From Spirochaeta sp. (GTDB lineage: Bacteria; Spirochaetota; Spirochaetia; DSM-27196; Alkalispirochaetaceae): DNA of 22,102 nucleotides. The stretch lies in contig JAQIBO010000262.1 in the NCBI GenBank assembly GCA_027859055.1, positions 1 to 22,102 of the forward strand, in the 5' to 3' direction. The position numbers and the translations under genes were made by a program. Of this stretch, positions 6,457 through 14,017 are shown piece after piece (position 1 is the stretch's first letter; each line of letters opens with the position of its first letter). The notes below the pieces were generated by a model. That model made no database searches, was not told the origin of the DNA, and saw nothing but the letters and a program-made list of their open reading frames with translations.

Positions 6457-7650
6457 CTACTGCGTCTCTTCGTCCTCAGTCGCCAGGGCCACTATGAAAG
6501 CGGCCAACCGTTCAGCCCCGTTCGGTCCCGCCCAGCGGAGCGCCGCCGCGCCCATCTCAGCCCTCCGATCGGAGTCGTGTAATAACTGCCGGACACGCTG
6601 CAAAAAGAGCTCCGCGTCGGCGTCGGGCCGGTCCAGCACTTCGGCGGCCCCGGCGGCGCCGTACCGTTGGGCGTTTCTGATCTGGTCGCCCCGGGAGGCC
6701 GCCGTCGACAGCGGCACCAGGAGCGCCGGCCGGCCCGTCACTGCGATCTCCCAGATCGTCCCCGCTCCGGCGCGGGCGACAACAAGATCGGCCCGCCGCA
6801 GGACCGCCGGAAACAATTCGGTGAAGGTAGCTGCGCCGAAATAGCGCCCCGGGACCGCCTGCCCGGTCAGTTCCGGAATCATATGCGCACCGTGATCACC
6901 GGTCTGGTGAATGACGACGGCCTCCCGGGTCAGCTCCCCGACGATAGCAGCGACCCATTCATTAAGTTGCTGCGCACCAAGGGACCCACCGGTGATAAGA
7001 ATGACCGGGTCGGTCGTTTCCGTCAGGCCCAGGGCGGGCAGGACGCCGTGCGCTGCTCCGCGGTGCACTGCTCCGTCCCCCGTTGCGGTGGCGGGGGGGG
7101 CCCCGGGGCCCGCCCCCGTCCCGGCCGCGGCCCCGAAAAACGCGCTTCGCACGGGGTTTCCCGTCACAACAACGCGGTCTCTCAGTCGCCGGGGAAACAG
7201 CTCCACCATATCGGAATACGCCACGCAGATGTGATCCGCCCACCGGGCGGTAATTCGCGTCGCCAGGCCGGGGTCCCCGTCGCTCTCGTGGATAATCACG
7301 GGAACGCGCTTGAGCCGCGCCGCCAATACCACAGGAACCGCCACAAACCCGCCTTTGGAGAACACCACAGCGGCGTTCAACGCGGCCAGCAGTCGAAACG
7401 CCTGAAATACGCCGGCGATCACGCGAAAGAGATCGACAACGTTCTCGAGATCGAAATAGCGGCGCAGTTTGCCGCTGGAAACACCGAAAAACGGGATTCC
7501 CGCATGTTCCACAATTTCCCGTTCCATGCCGTTTCGGGAACCGACCCAGACGGTCCGGCGCTGGAGATGCTCGGGAAGCGTGCGCCAGACCGCGATACCG
7601 GGATATACATGACCGCCGGTGCCACCGCCGGTGAAAATTACGTGCCGCAT
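6457..7650 (-). CDS. murG: MurG, UDP-GlcNAc:lipid I N-acetylglucosaminyltransferase
   Basis: MurG adds GlcNAc to lipid I, making lipid II on the cytoplasmic face of the membrane during peptidoglycan synthesis. The 397-residue product has the N-terminal glycine-rich loop FTGGGTGGHVYPGIAV (6-21), VFSKGGFVAVPVVLAA (96-111), HESDGDPGLA (121-130) and the linker VVTGNPVR. Also present are the second glycine loop ITGGSLGAQQLNEWV (219-233) and the UDP-GlcNAc region with ARAGAGTIWEI and SRGDQIRNA. ATG 7650 is chosen because the glycine loop follows at once. ATG 7710 would overlap the divergent gene and add 20 unrelated residues. Unusual is an Ala/Gly/Pro-rich insertion (about residues 173-203) in the linker between the two Rossmann domains, encoded by a very GC-rich palindromic stretch. 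It is the first gene of the leftward murG-to-regulator cluster. Confidence 0.96.
   Translation of the reverse strand: MRHVIFTGGGTGGHVYPGIAVWRTLPEHLQRRTVWVGSRNGMEREIVEHAGIPFFGVSSGKLRRYFDLENVVDLFRVIAGVFQAFRLLAALNAAVVFSKGGFVAVPVVLAARLKRVPVIIHESDGDPGLATRITARWADHICVAYSDMVELFPRRLRDRVVVTGNPVRSAFFGAAAGTGAGPGAPPATATGDGAVHRGAAHGVLPALGLTETTDPVILITGGSLGAQQLNEWVAAIVGELTREAVVIHQTGDHGAHMIPELTGQAVPGRYFGAATFTELFPAVLRRADLVVARAGAGTIWEIAVTGRPALLVPLSTAASRGDQIRNAQRYGAAGAAEVLDRPDADAELFLQRVRQLLHDSDRRAEMGAAALRWAGPNGAERLAAFIVALATEDEETQ
7093..7117. repeat. GC-only palindromic tract with an 8-base G run inside murG
   Basis: Twenty-five consecutive G/C bases occur in blocks: G8, C4, G4, C3, G, C5. The GGGGCCCC and CCCCGGGG units are self-complementary. 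The tract lies within the part of murG that encodes the Ala/Gly/Pro-rich linker insertion. Such tracts are prone to polymerase slippage and to sequencing or assembly error. Confidence 0.6.
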
Positions 7651-7688
7651 GTTGTCAGTTTGTCCTTCGCGTAATAGGTTACCGTACC

Positions 7689-8462
7689 ATGCAGGTCCTA
7701 CGCGTCGCAATTATCACCGTTTTCTTCGCCTCATTCGGTCTGATCGGGATCTCCGCTCAGGAACACGCAGCTCCCTCACTCGCCGCCGGGGAGACCAACT
7801 TCTATACCGACACGGTGGAGACCAGCCTGGCCGAACCCGGACCGGTAACCGAGTTCATCCGCACCGAGCTGCGCGAGCTTGACCCCAAAGTGGGGATCGA
7901 GATCAGCATACCGATCGCGGTCACCGACGAGGTGTTTACCGAGTCCGGAATGCTGCAGCTGTACAATATCCTGCGCCGCGTCAGCACGATGGAGGGGCTT
8001 GAATACTACTCCGCCAGCCGGGATGAGATGCGCACGTTCTACCATGAGAGCTACGCCATCGACGACCCCGACAGCCAGCGGCGCATACCCGATCCCACCG
8101 TCAGTTCGATTCCCTCTCGCGATACGATCCACGTCTTTCAACAGGATGGATCGTTTGGCAAAAACGTCCAGCGGATCGAATACCGCGCCGACGGCCCGGA
8201 AATTCTCCTTTCAATGGTGAACACCACGACGATGGTCTACAAGATCGTCCCCCTGGTGACCCCGGGGAACCTCCGGACGTTTCTTGTGGTGCGTCCGGTG
8301 CCGGAGGACGGTGTTGTTACCTTTTACGGAAATCTCGGCGTCCGAGTCCCCGGTCTCTTCGGAATGAAAGACCGCGCCCGGGACAGTTTTTACAACCGAA
8401 TCGTCGCCCTGCACGACTGGTTCGCCGCCGAACAGGCCTCCGCCGGGCTGACTTCCGACTGA
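7689..8462 (+). CDS. Secreted protein of unknown function (possibly the DUF6675 type)
   Basis: The 257-residue product has a typical signal peptide: VLRVAIITVFFASFGLIG, then a likely cleavage after GISA before QEHAAP. There is no lipobox cysteine and no second membrane helix, so it is probably periplasmic. The mature part is mixed alpha/beta, with the stretches FTESGMLQLYNILRRVSTME, VNTTTMVYKIVPLVTPGNLR and GNLGVRVPGLFGMKDRARDS. I recall a spirochaete-restricted uncharacterised family of this shape, possibly DUF6675, but cannot confirm it. It is divergent from murG with 38 bases between starts, and 108 bases upstream of pstS in the same orientation. The Pho box lies after it, so it is probably not part of that operon, though readthrough into pst is possible. 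The ribosome site is weak (AGG at 7675-7677, 11 bases before ATG). Confidence 0.8.
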   Translation: MQVLRVAIITVFFASFGLIGISAQEHAAPSLAAGETNFYTDTVETSLAEPGPVTEFIRTELRELDPKVGIEISIPIAVTDEVFTESGMLQLYNILRRVSTMEGLEYYSASRDEMRTFYHESYAIDDPDSQRRIPDPTVSSIPSRDTIHVFQQDGSFGKNVQRIEYRADGPEILLSMVNTTTMVYKIVPLVTPGNLRTFLVVRPVPEDGVVTFYGNLGVRVPGLFGMKDRARDSFYNRIVALHDWFAAEQASAGLTSD

Positions 8463-8472
8463 AAAGCAGATC

Positions 8473-8526
8473 CTAACGAAACTTTAACATAAACCTCATA
8501 CAAACCTTACATAGAAATCGTTATCT
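8473..8526 (+). promoter_or_regulatory. Pho box of four hexamers with 11-bp period, plus candidate -10
   Basis: Four hexamers are separated by exactly five bases: CTAACG (8473-8478), TTAACA (8484-8489), CTCATA (8495-8500) and CTTACA (8506-8511). The spacers aaact, taaac and caaac are themselves similar. The pattern matches the 11-bp-spaced direct repeats bound by PhoB/PhoP-type regulators and is close to the TTAACA-N5 form known from Bacillus PhoP. A candidate -10, TTATCT (8521-8526), lies nine bases after the last hexamer, the spacing expected when the activator replaces the -35 element. The downstream gene is pstS and the encoded PhoB is the obvious binder. Confidence 0.72.
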
Positions 8527-8570
8527 CAACGCGTAATTCAATTTCAACTTTTCCGAAGGAGGAAAACGTG

Positions 8571-9587
8571 ATGAAGAAAGCTATTGTTCTGGTAAGTTTG
8601 TTGCTGGTGGCCGGATTGGCCTTTGCAGGTGGACAGCAAGAGCCCGCAATGGATGATGCCGCCGATACCACCGCTGATATGGGTCCGAGTGGCGAATGGA
8701 GCTGGGTGATTGAAGAGGGTGACTTCCCGGTAGTAAACGCCCTTGAGGTACAGGGCGATGTTATCACCGCCGGTAGTTCCACGGTGTTTCCCGCTGCGGA
8801 ATACCTTGCCGCCCAGTTTCAGGATGAGGGATACAGCTATAACATTACGATCGACAGCATCGGCTCCGGTGGTGGACTGGAACGTTTCACTGTCGCCGGT
8901 GAGAGCGACGTGTCCAACGCAAGCCGCCCGATCAAGGACAGCGAGATTGCGCAGGCGCGGGAAATCGGCCGCGAACCGATCGAGTTCCGGATCGGAACAG
9001 ACGCCCTTGCCGTTGTGGTCAACCCGGAAAACGACTGGGTAAGCAACGTATCCCTGGAAGAACTCGCCGAGGTGATGACCGCCGACCGATGGAGCGACGT
9101 CAACCCGAGCTGGCCGGATGAACCGATCCTGCGGTTCATCCCCGGTACCGACTCCGGTACGTTTGACTACTTCGTGGAAGCGGTGTTTGACGAGGACGCT
9201 GAGCCGATCCTTTCCGCCGAGAACACGCAGCTCTCCGAGGACGACAACATCCTGGTACAGGGTATCGAGGGCAGCCCCAACGCAATCGGGTTCTTCGGCT
9301 ACGCCTACTATGACGAAGCCGGTGACGACCTCAAGATCCTTGACATCGAAGGCGTAACGGCAAGCACCGCCAACGTCGACAACGGGACCTACCCGCTGGC
9401 GCGCCCCCTGTTTATGTACAGCGACGCCACGATCATGCGCGAAAAGCCGCAGGTCGCCGCATGGCTCGCCTATGTGCTTAACAACGCCACCGACGGCATG
9501 CTGGGTGTCGGGTACTTCAAAGCGCCGAAAGCGACGATCGACGCGGCCAAGCAGAAATGGCTTGACGCGGTGGGAGATATGTACTGA
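8571..9587 (+). CDS. pstS: PstS, periplasmic phosphate-binding protein
   Basis: Substrate-binding component of the high-affinity phosphate ABC importer, 338 residues. The signal peptide is residues 1-19 (KKAIVLVSLLLVAGLAFA), followed by GGQQEP, a start of mature protein I associate with spirochaete binding proteins. There is no lipobox cysteine. Phosphate ligands sit in the expected motifs: AGSSTVFP (67-74), SIGSGGGLERF (96-106), VSNASRP (114-120) and PGTDSGTFDYF (191-201). ATG 8571 is preferred over GTG 8568 because AAGGAGG at 8556-8562 then has the better eight-base spacing. It is the first gene of the phosphate operon, directly under the Pho box, and is separated from pstC by an intrinsic terminator. 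Confidence 0.96.
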   Translation: MKKAIVLVSLLLVAGLAFAGGQQEPAMDDAADTTADMGPSGEWSWVIEEGDFPVVNALEVQGDVITAGSSTVFPAAEYLAAQFQDEGYSYNITIDSIGSGGGLERFTVAGESDVSNASRPIKDSEIAQAREIGREPIEFRIGTDALAVVVNPENDWVSNVSLEELAEVMTADRWSDVNPSWPDEPILRFIPGTDSGTFDYFVEAVFDEDAEPILSAENTQLSEDDNILVQGIEGSPNAIGFFGYAYYDEAGDDLKILDIEGVTASTANVDNGTYPLARPLFMYSDATIMREKPQVAAWLAYVLNNATDGMLGVGYFKAPKATIDAAKQKWLDAVGDMY

Positions 9588-9628
9588 GCCGCTCCCGGCA
9601 CGGTACTCACGCCTAAACATTGAACAAT

Positions 9629-9661
9629 ATGCGGGAGGGGCGCGCCTCTCCCGCATTTTTT
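9629..9661 (+). terminator. Intrinsic terminator between pstS and pstC
   Basis: A nine-base perfect stem, ATGCGGGAG paired with CTCCCGCAT, is extended inward by a G-T and further G-C pairs. It is followed directly by six T residues (9656-9661). The pstC ribosome site begins within ten bases. Its place inside the operon suggests partial termination that makes pstS mRNA more abundant than the membrane and ATPase genes. Confidence 0.88.
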
Positions 9662-9677
9662 GAACCGGGGAGGGATC

Positions 9678-10586
9678 ATGCCTGAAATAGACTTTTCACC
9701 GAAAAAGCGCCCCCACGAGATCGCGATCCGCGGTTTTTTGTTTTTTACCGCCGCCATATCGATTCTCATTACCGTGGGAATCGTTGTTGAGCTGGTGAAA
9801 GAGTCGTGGCTCTTTTTCGGGGATCCCGAAGTAACGCTTTGGGAGTTTTTCACCTCTACCACGTGGCAGCCGATGATCGGCCACTTCGGCGTCTGGCCAC
9901 TGCTGAGTGCGACGCTGATGACCAGCACCATCGCGATTCTTGTGGCGTTTCCCCTCGGCATGATGGTGGCGATCTATCTGAGTGAATACGCCACTGAGCG
10001 CGTTCGCGGCGTTCTGAAGCCGATTCTTGAGGTGCTCGCCGGGATACCGACCGTTGTATACGGCTATTTTGCCGTGACGTTTATGACCCCGCTGCTTCAG
10101 CAGATCTTCGGAAACGATATCGTGGACGTGTACAACACCGCCTCGGCGGGTATCGTCATGGGTATCCTGATTCTGCCGCTGGTGTCGTCGATGACTGAAG
10201 ATGCCCTGAGTGCGGTTCCGCAAAGCTTACGCGCCGGCGCGTACGCCCTCGGTGCGACAAAGATGGAGGCGTCAATTCAGGTGGTGGTCCCCGCCGCGTT
10301 CTCCGGAATTGCCGCCGGTTTCATCGTTGCCCTTTCCCGAGCGGTGGGAGAGACGATGATCGTCGCCCTCGCCGCCGGCGCAGGGCCCAACTTCACGTTG
10401 AACCCGTTTGAGGGTGCGGAAACGTTGACGGGATACATCGTGCGGATCAGCGGTGGCGATGTGAGTTACAACTCCGTCGACTACAACAGTATTTTTGCCC
10501 TTGGACTGGTCCTGTTTACGATCACTCTGACACTCAACTTTATCAGCCGCCGTATCGTGGAAAAATACCGGGAGGTATACGAGTGA
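9678..10586 (+). CDS. pstC: PstC, phosphate ABC transporter permease
   Basis: Integral membrane permease subunit, 302 residues, that forms the phosphate channel with PstA. About six membrane helices are visible, the first at 18-42 (IRGFLFFTAAISILITVGIV). The permease-family EAA loop that docks PstB is in the region SLRAGAYALGATKMEASIQV, followed by VVPAAFSGIAAGFIVALSRA and VGETMIVALAAG. I chose ATG 9678 because GGGGAGGG sits just upstream; an earlier TTG at 9660 lies in the terminator T-run. Its stop overlaps the pstA start by four bases (GTGA), which indicates translational coupling. Length and motifs are ordinary for PstC. Confidence 0.96.
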   Translation: MPEIDFSPKKRPHEIAIRGFLFFTAAISILITVGIVVELVKESWLFFGDPEVTLWEFFTSTTWQPMIGHFGVWPLLSATLMTSTIAILVAFPLGMMVAIYLSEYATERVRGVLKPILEVLAGIPTVVYGYFAVTFMTPLLQQIFGNDIVDVYNTASAGIVMGILILPLVSSMTEDALSAVPQSLRAGAYALGATKMEASIQVVVPAAFSGIAAGFIVALSRAVGETMIVALAAGAGPNFTLNPFEGAETLTGYIVRISGGDVSYNSVDYNSIFALGLVLFTITLTLNFISRRIVEKYREVYE

Positions 10587-11848
10587 GCACCTATCAGGAT
10601 GAACACATCAGCCACCGCCATGAGGAGATTATCCGCAATATCGACCGTCGCCGACGAAGCGGAAAGGTATGGCATGTTCTCTTTTACATCGCCACAACGA
10701 TTTCGATTCTTGCACTGGTGGTGTTGCTGTTAAACATCTTTAACAGCGTCTTTGGATTCGTTCTCATAGAGAATGAGGTGGCACCGGAAGAGCTCATCGC
10801 AGGCGGGAATCTTGAAGAGTTGAGCCAGGACGAGCTGATCGCCCTTCTCGAAGAAAACCTCTCCCGCGGTCTGATTCGGCGATTCAACTTTGAAGATCCC
10901 CTCGAAGAGCGCAGCGTTATCGAGCTGTCCGTACTGGTCCAGGAGCGGATCGTCAATCCGACGATTATTGAGGCGTGGTCGCTGCGGGACTCACTGTTCA
11001 ACCAGGAGATGATCCGCGCGGTTCACGCAGAAAACCCCGGCACCACCCTCCAGTTCCGCAGTTGGCTGAATCCACAGTTTCTCTTGTCAGCACAAAACCC
11101 GCGGCCTCAGTTTGCCGGAATCCGAACCGCGTTTCTCGGTTCCCTGTGGATGATCGTTATCGTTATCGCCGTCTCGTTTCCGATCGGCGTAGCTGCGGCG
11201 ATCTACCTTGAGGAATACGCGCGGAGTGACAAGTGGTACAATCGGCTTATCGAGGTGAACGTGTACAACCTCGCCGGCATTCCGTCGATCATCTATGGAC
11301 TCCTGGGTCTGGCGGTGTTTGTGCGCGCGTTGGAGCCGCTCACCAGCGGGACGATTTTTGGCGCCACCGACCCCACCACCGCCAACGGTCGCACAATCCT
11401 GTCGGCGGGCCTCACCCTCGCGCTGTTGATTCTTCCGATAATCATTATTAACTCCCGCGAGGCGATCAAGGCGGTCCCCAACAGCCTGCGAGACTCCAGT
11501 TACGGCCTTGGGGCAACCAAGTGGCAGACCGTGTGGCACCACGTTCTGCCCGCCTCCTTTGACCGCATCCTGACCGGAACTATTCTGGCGGTGTCACGGG
11601 CGATTGGAGAGACCGCTCCCCTGGTCGTTGTCGGCGCATCAACGTTTATCACGGTTGATCCGGCGTCCTTTTTCTCGAAGTTCACAACCCTGCCGATCCA
11701 GATCTACCAGTGGTCGGCGCGTCCCCAATCCGAATTCCGCAATATCGCCGCAGCGGCGATAATCGTTCTGCTCGTGCTGATGCTGACGCTGAATGCGATG
11801 GCGATCATCATGCGCAACCGGATTTCCAAAAAGAGGAGAGTCTCATAG
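10583..11848 (+). CDS. pstA: PstA, phosphate ABC transporter permease with a large extracytoplasmic insertion
   Basis: Second permease subunit of the phosphate importer, 421 residues against the usual 280-300. A charged cytoplasmic N-terminus (EIIRNIDRRRRSGK) precedes the first membrane helix (about 30-60). Residues 62 to about 180 are then a hydrophilic insertion rich in Glu, Leu and Arg (NLEELSQDELIALLEENLSR among others). The canonical permease core begins at TAFLGSLWMIVIVIAV (182-197). The PstB-docking EAA loop is NSLRDSSYGLGATKWQTVWH (300-319), followed by VSRAIGETAPLVVVG. The insertion should face the periplasm and could contact PstS or an extra partner; that is inference. The start is GTG 10583, overlapping the pstC stop. 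The pstB start follows its stop by two bases. Confidence 0.95.
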   Translation: MSTYQDEHISHRHEEIIRNIDRRRRSGKVWHVLFYIATTISILALVVLLLNIFNSVFGFVLIENEVAPEELIAGGNLEELSQDELIALLEENLSRGLIRRFNFEDPLEERSVIELSVLVQERIVNPTIIEAWSLRDSLFNQEMIRAVHAENPGTTLQFRSWLNPQFLLSAQNPRPQFAGIRTAFLGSLWMIVIVIAVSFPIGVAAAIYLEEYARSDKWYNRLIEVNVYNLAGIPSIIYGLLGLAVFVRALEPLTSGTIFGATDPTTANGRTILSAGLTLALLILPIIIINSREAIKAVPNSLRDSSYGLGATKWQTVWHHVLPASFDRILTGTILAVSRAIGETAPLVVVGASTFITVDPASFFSKFTTLPIQIYQWSARPQSEFRNIAAAAIIVLLVLMLTLNAMAIIMRNRISKKRRVS

Positions 11849-11850
11849 TT

Positions 11851-12624
11851 ATGGCTGATGCAACAGTTCAAACCGCCGCGATGGCGATGCAGACACGAAA
11901 GCTTAACTTTTTCTACGGTGATTTTCAGGCACTTTTCGAGGTTGATCTGGATTTCGTAAAACACCACGTTTCCGCCCTGATCGGCCCGTCCGGCTGTGGA
12001 AAGAGTACCCTGCTGCGGTGCCTGAACCGAATGAACGACCTGATTCCCGACACAAAAGCGGACGGCAATGTTTTCTTTCACGAGCAGAACATCTACGAAG
12101 AAAACGTCGACCCCGTCGAGATTCGGCGGCGCGTCGGGATGGTCTTTCAGAAGCCGAACCCGTTTCCCAAGAGCATTTACGAGAACATCGCCTGGGGCGC
12201 CCGGATCAACGGGTACCACGGAAACATGGACGAACTGGTGGAAACCAGTCTCAAGAAATGCGCCCTCTGGGATGAGGTCAAAGACAAACTCAAACAGAAT
12301 GCCCTCGGCCTTTCGGGAGGGCAACAGCAACGCCTGTGTATCGCCCGGACGATCGCGGTAGAGCCCGATGTCATCCTTATGGACGAGCCCACCAGTGCTC
12401 TGGACCCGATCTCCACCGCAAAAATCGAAGACCTCATAACCGAACTCAAAGAGCGGTATACTATTATTATCGTCACCCACAACATGCAGCAGGCGGGGCG
12501 TGTCTCCGATGAGACCGCGTTCTTCCTCAACGGCTGGATTATCGAGGCCGGCGACACAAAAGATATCTTTTTCAATCCGAAAGAAGAGCGTACGGAGGCG
12601 TATATCTCCGGGCGATTCGGCTGA
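11851..12624 (+). CDS. pstB: PstB, phosphate ABC transporter ATPase
   Basis: The ATPase that powers phosphate import; 257 residues, the same length as the E. coli protein. Walker A is GPSGCGKST (45-53), the Q-loop glutamine is Q100 in MVFQKPNPFP, the ABC signature is LSGGQQQR (154-161), Walker B is VILMDEP (174-180) with the D-loop SALDP, and the switch histidine is in VTHNMQQA. MVFQKPNPFP and the cysteine-bearing LLRCLNRMND are characteristic of PstB rather than other ABC ATPases. ATG 11851 is chosen because the protein N-terminus matches the family there. The open frame extends upstream into pstA, but those residues are unrelated. AGGAGAG about ten bases upstream serves as ribosome site. 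Confidence 0.97.
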   Translation: MADATVQTAAMAMQTRKLNFFYGDFQALFEVDLDFVKHHVSALIGPSGCGKSTLLRCLNRMNDLIPDTKADGNVFFHEQNIYEENVDPVEIRRRVGMVFQKPNPFPKSIYENIAWGARINGYHGNMDELVETSLKKCALWDEVKDKLKQNALGLSGGQQQRLCIARTIAVEPDVILMDEPTSALDPISTAKIEDLITELKERYTIIIVTHNMQQAGRVSDETAFFLNGWIIEAGDTKDIFFNPKEERTEAYISGRFG

Positions 12625-12647
12625 TCTACAACGGGAGGGAGAGCAGA

Positions 12648-13310
12648 ATGCAATCACGACAACATTTTCAGGAACAACTGCACAACATGTACCAGGATGT
12701 GCTCAGAATGGGCACCCTGGTTGAGGAAGCGCTCCAAAAGGCGCTCACGGCGGTGACCAACGACGACAGGACGCTGGCCGAAAGTGTCAAAAAGAACGAT
12801 GACGCGATAGACACGCTGCAGTTCGAGTTAGACAAACGGTGTACCGAGTTGATAGCGACGGAACAACCGGTCGCAACGGATCTGCGGGAGATACTCGTTG
12901 CGATGAAAATCGCCTCGGATCTGGAGCGAATCGGTGACCACGCTCGCCACCTTGTCCGGGTTATCGACGAACTGACAAACGAAACGTTCCGGGACACAAT
13001 TCCCCGTTTTCGCGAGATGACCGAGATGGGCATCGGAATGGTCCACGACTCGATCACCGCCTACGTCAACCACGACGCGGAATCCGCCAAAATGGTCGCC
13101 CGTCGGGATGATGAGATCGACATTATGCACCGGGCGCTGTACAAGGAGCTGATCGGGATCATCAAAACGTACCCGGATCGCGCCGAGGAAGGCACCGCGC
13201 TGATCTTCCTGAACCGCTTCCTCGAGCGTCTCGGTGACCACGTGACAAATATGTGTGAATGGATCGTCTACGCGAAGAGCGGCGAGCATCAGGAACTCAA
13301 CAAAATTTGA
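12648..13310 (+). CDS. phoU: PhoU, phosphate signalling adaptor
   Basis: The 220-residue all-helical protein has two PhoU repeats, each carrying the metal-binding family motif: DLERIGDHARHL (91-102) and FLERLGDHVTNMCEWI (191-206). PhoU connects the state of the PstSCAB transporter to the PhoR kinase and represses the regulon when phosphate is plentiful. A strong GGGAGGGAG ribosome site sits upstream of ATG 12648, 23 bases after pstB. The phoB start lies seven bases after its stop. No unusual feature. Confidence 0.96.
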   Translation: MQSRQHFQEQLHNMYQDVLRMGTLVEEALQKALTAVTNDDRTLAESVKKNDDAIDTLQFELDKRCTELIATEQPVATDLREILVAMKIASDLERIGDHARHLVRVIDELTNETFRDTIPRFREMTEMGIGMVHDSITAYVNHDAESAKMVARRDDEIDIMHRALYKELIGIIKTYPDRAEEGTALIFLNRFLERLGDHVTNMCEWIVYAKSGEHQELNKI

Positions 13311-13317
13311 GAACGCC

Positions 13318-14013
13318 ATGAACCGTGAAATGATCCTTGTCGTAGACGATGAAGTCGATATACAGGAACTGATTCGGTACAATCTCAAGAAGGACGGTTT
13401 TGCGGTTCACACTGTAGGCACCGGTGAGGACGCGTTGAAAGCCGCGGAAGATCTGCAACCGGACGCGATCATCCTTGATCTGATGCTCCCCGGCATCGAC
13501 GGAACCCAGGTCTGTCAGACGTTGAAAAGCGATGAGACGACCCGGTCAATTCCGGTCATCATGTTGACCGCAAAATCGGAAGAGAGCGACATCGTCGCGG
13601 GCCTTGGAACGGGCGCGGATGACTACGTAACGAAGCCGTTCAGTCCGAAGGTGCTGATTGCCAGGCTGCGGACAGCGTTGAGAAAAGCGCGCGAGCCCGA
13701 GCGCCCCACCCAGGTTGAACAGCTCAGCGCCCACGGTATCCGCATGGATCTCACGCGGTACAAGGTCTTCTGCGGCGATACGGAGGCCACCCTTTCCGCA
13801 ACGGAGTTCGCGATCCTCGAATTTCTGATGTACAACCCGGGGTGGGTGTTCTCGCGCCCCAAGATAATCGACGCCGTCCGTGGCAAGGATTACCCCGTCA
13901 CCGAGCGTTCAGTCGATGTCCAGATTCTCGGCCTTCGCAAGAAACTCGGACATGACTACGGGCGCGTGGTCGAGACGGTGCGCGGCGTGGGTTATCGTCT
14001 CAAGGCGCTGTAG
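13318..14013 (+). CDS. phoB: PhoB/PhoP-type phosphate response regulator
   Basis: OmpR-family regulator of 231 residues. The receiver domain has acidic pocket residues D10/D11, phosphoacceptor D54 (IILDLMLPGIDG), T84 and K106 (DDYVTKPF). The winged-helix output domain covers about 125-231, with LSATEFAILEFLMYNPGWVF, SVDVQILGLRKKL and the closing VETVRGVGYRLK. Membership of the phosphate operon identifies it as the likely activator of the Pho box upstream of pstS. ATG 13318 is chosen by family N-terminus; an upstream in-frame ATG at 13255 is inside phoU. There is no clear Shine-Dalgarno, so translation is probably coupled to phoU. Confidence 0.95.
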   Translation: MNREMILVVDDEVDIQELIRYNLKKDGFAVHTVGTGEDALKAAEDLQPDAIILDLMLPGIDGTQVCQTLKSDETTRSIPVIMLTAKSEESDIVAGLGTGADDYVTKPFSPKVLIARLRTALRKAREPERPTQVEQLSAHGIRMDLTRYKVFCGDTEATLSATEFAILEFLMYNPGWVFSRPKIIDAVRGKDYPVTERSVDVQILGLRKKLGHDYGRVVETVRGVGYRLKAL

Positions 14014-14017
14014 TGCA

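Noticed and set aside
6667..7674. 335-codon plus-strand open frame opposite murG
   Set aside because: It is a shadow of murG, with low-complexity Arg/Gly/Pro content and no domain.
7652..7680. TTGTCA and TAGGTT, 17 bases apart, as a promoter for the secreted protein gene
   Set aside because: The -10 matches the consensus at only three positions and would leave almost no leader, so it is not strong enough to list as a feature.
8544..9656. 370-codon minus-strand open frame opposite pstS
   Set aside because: It would cover the pstS promoter region and the terminator; pstS has a signal peptide, ribosome site and all ligand motifs.
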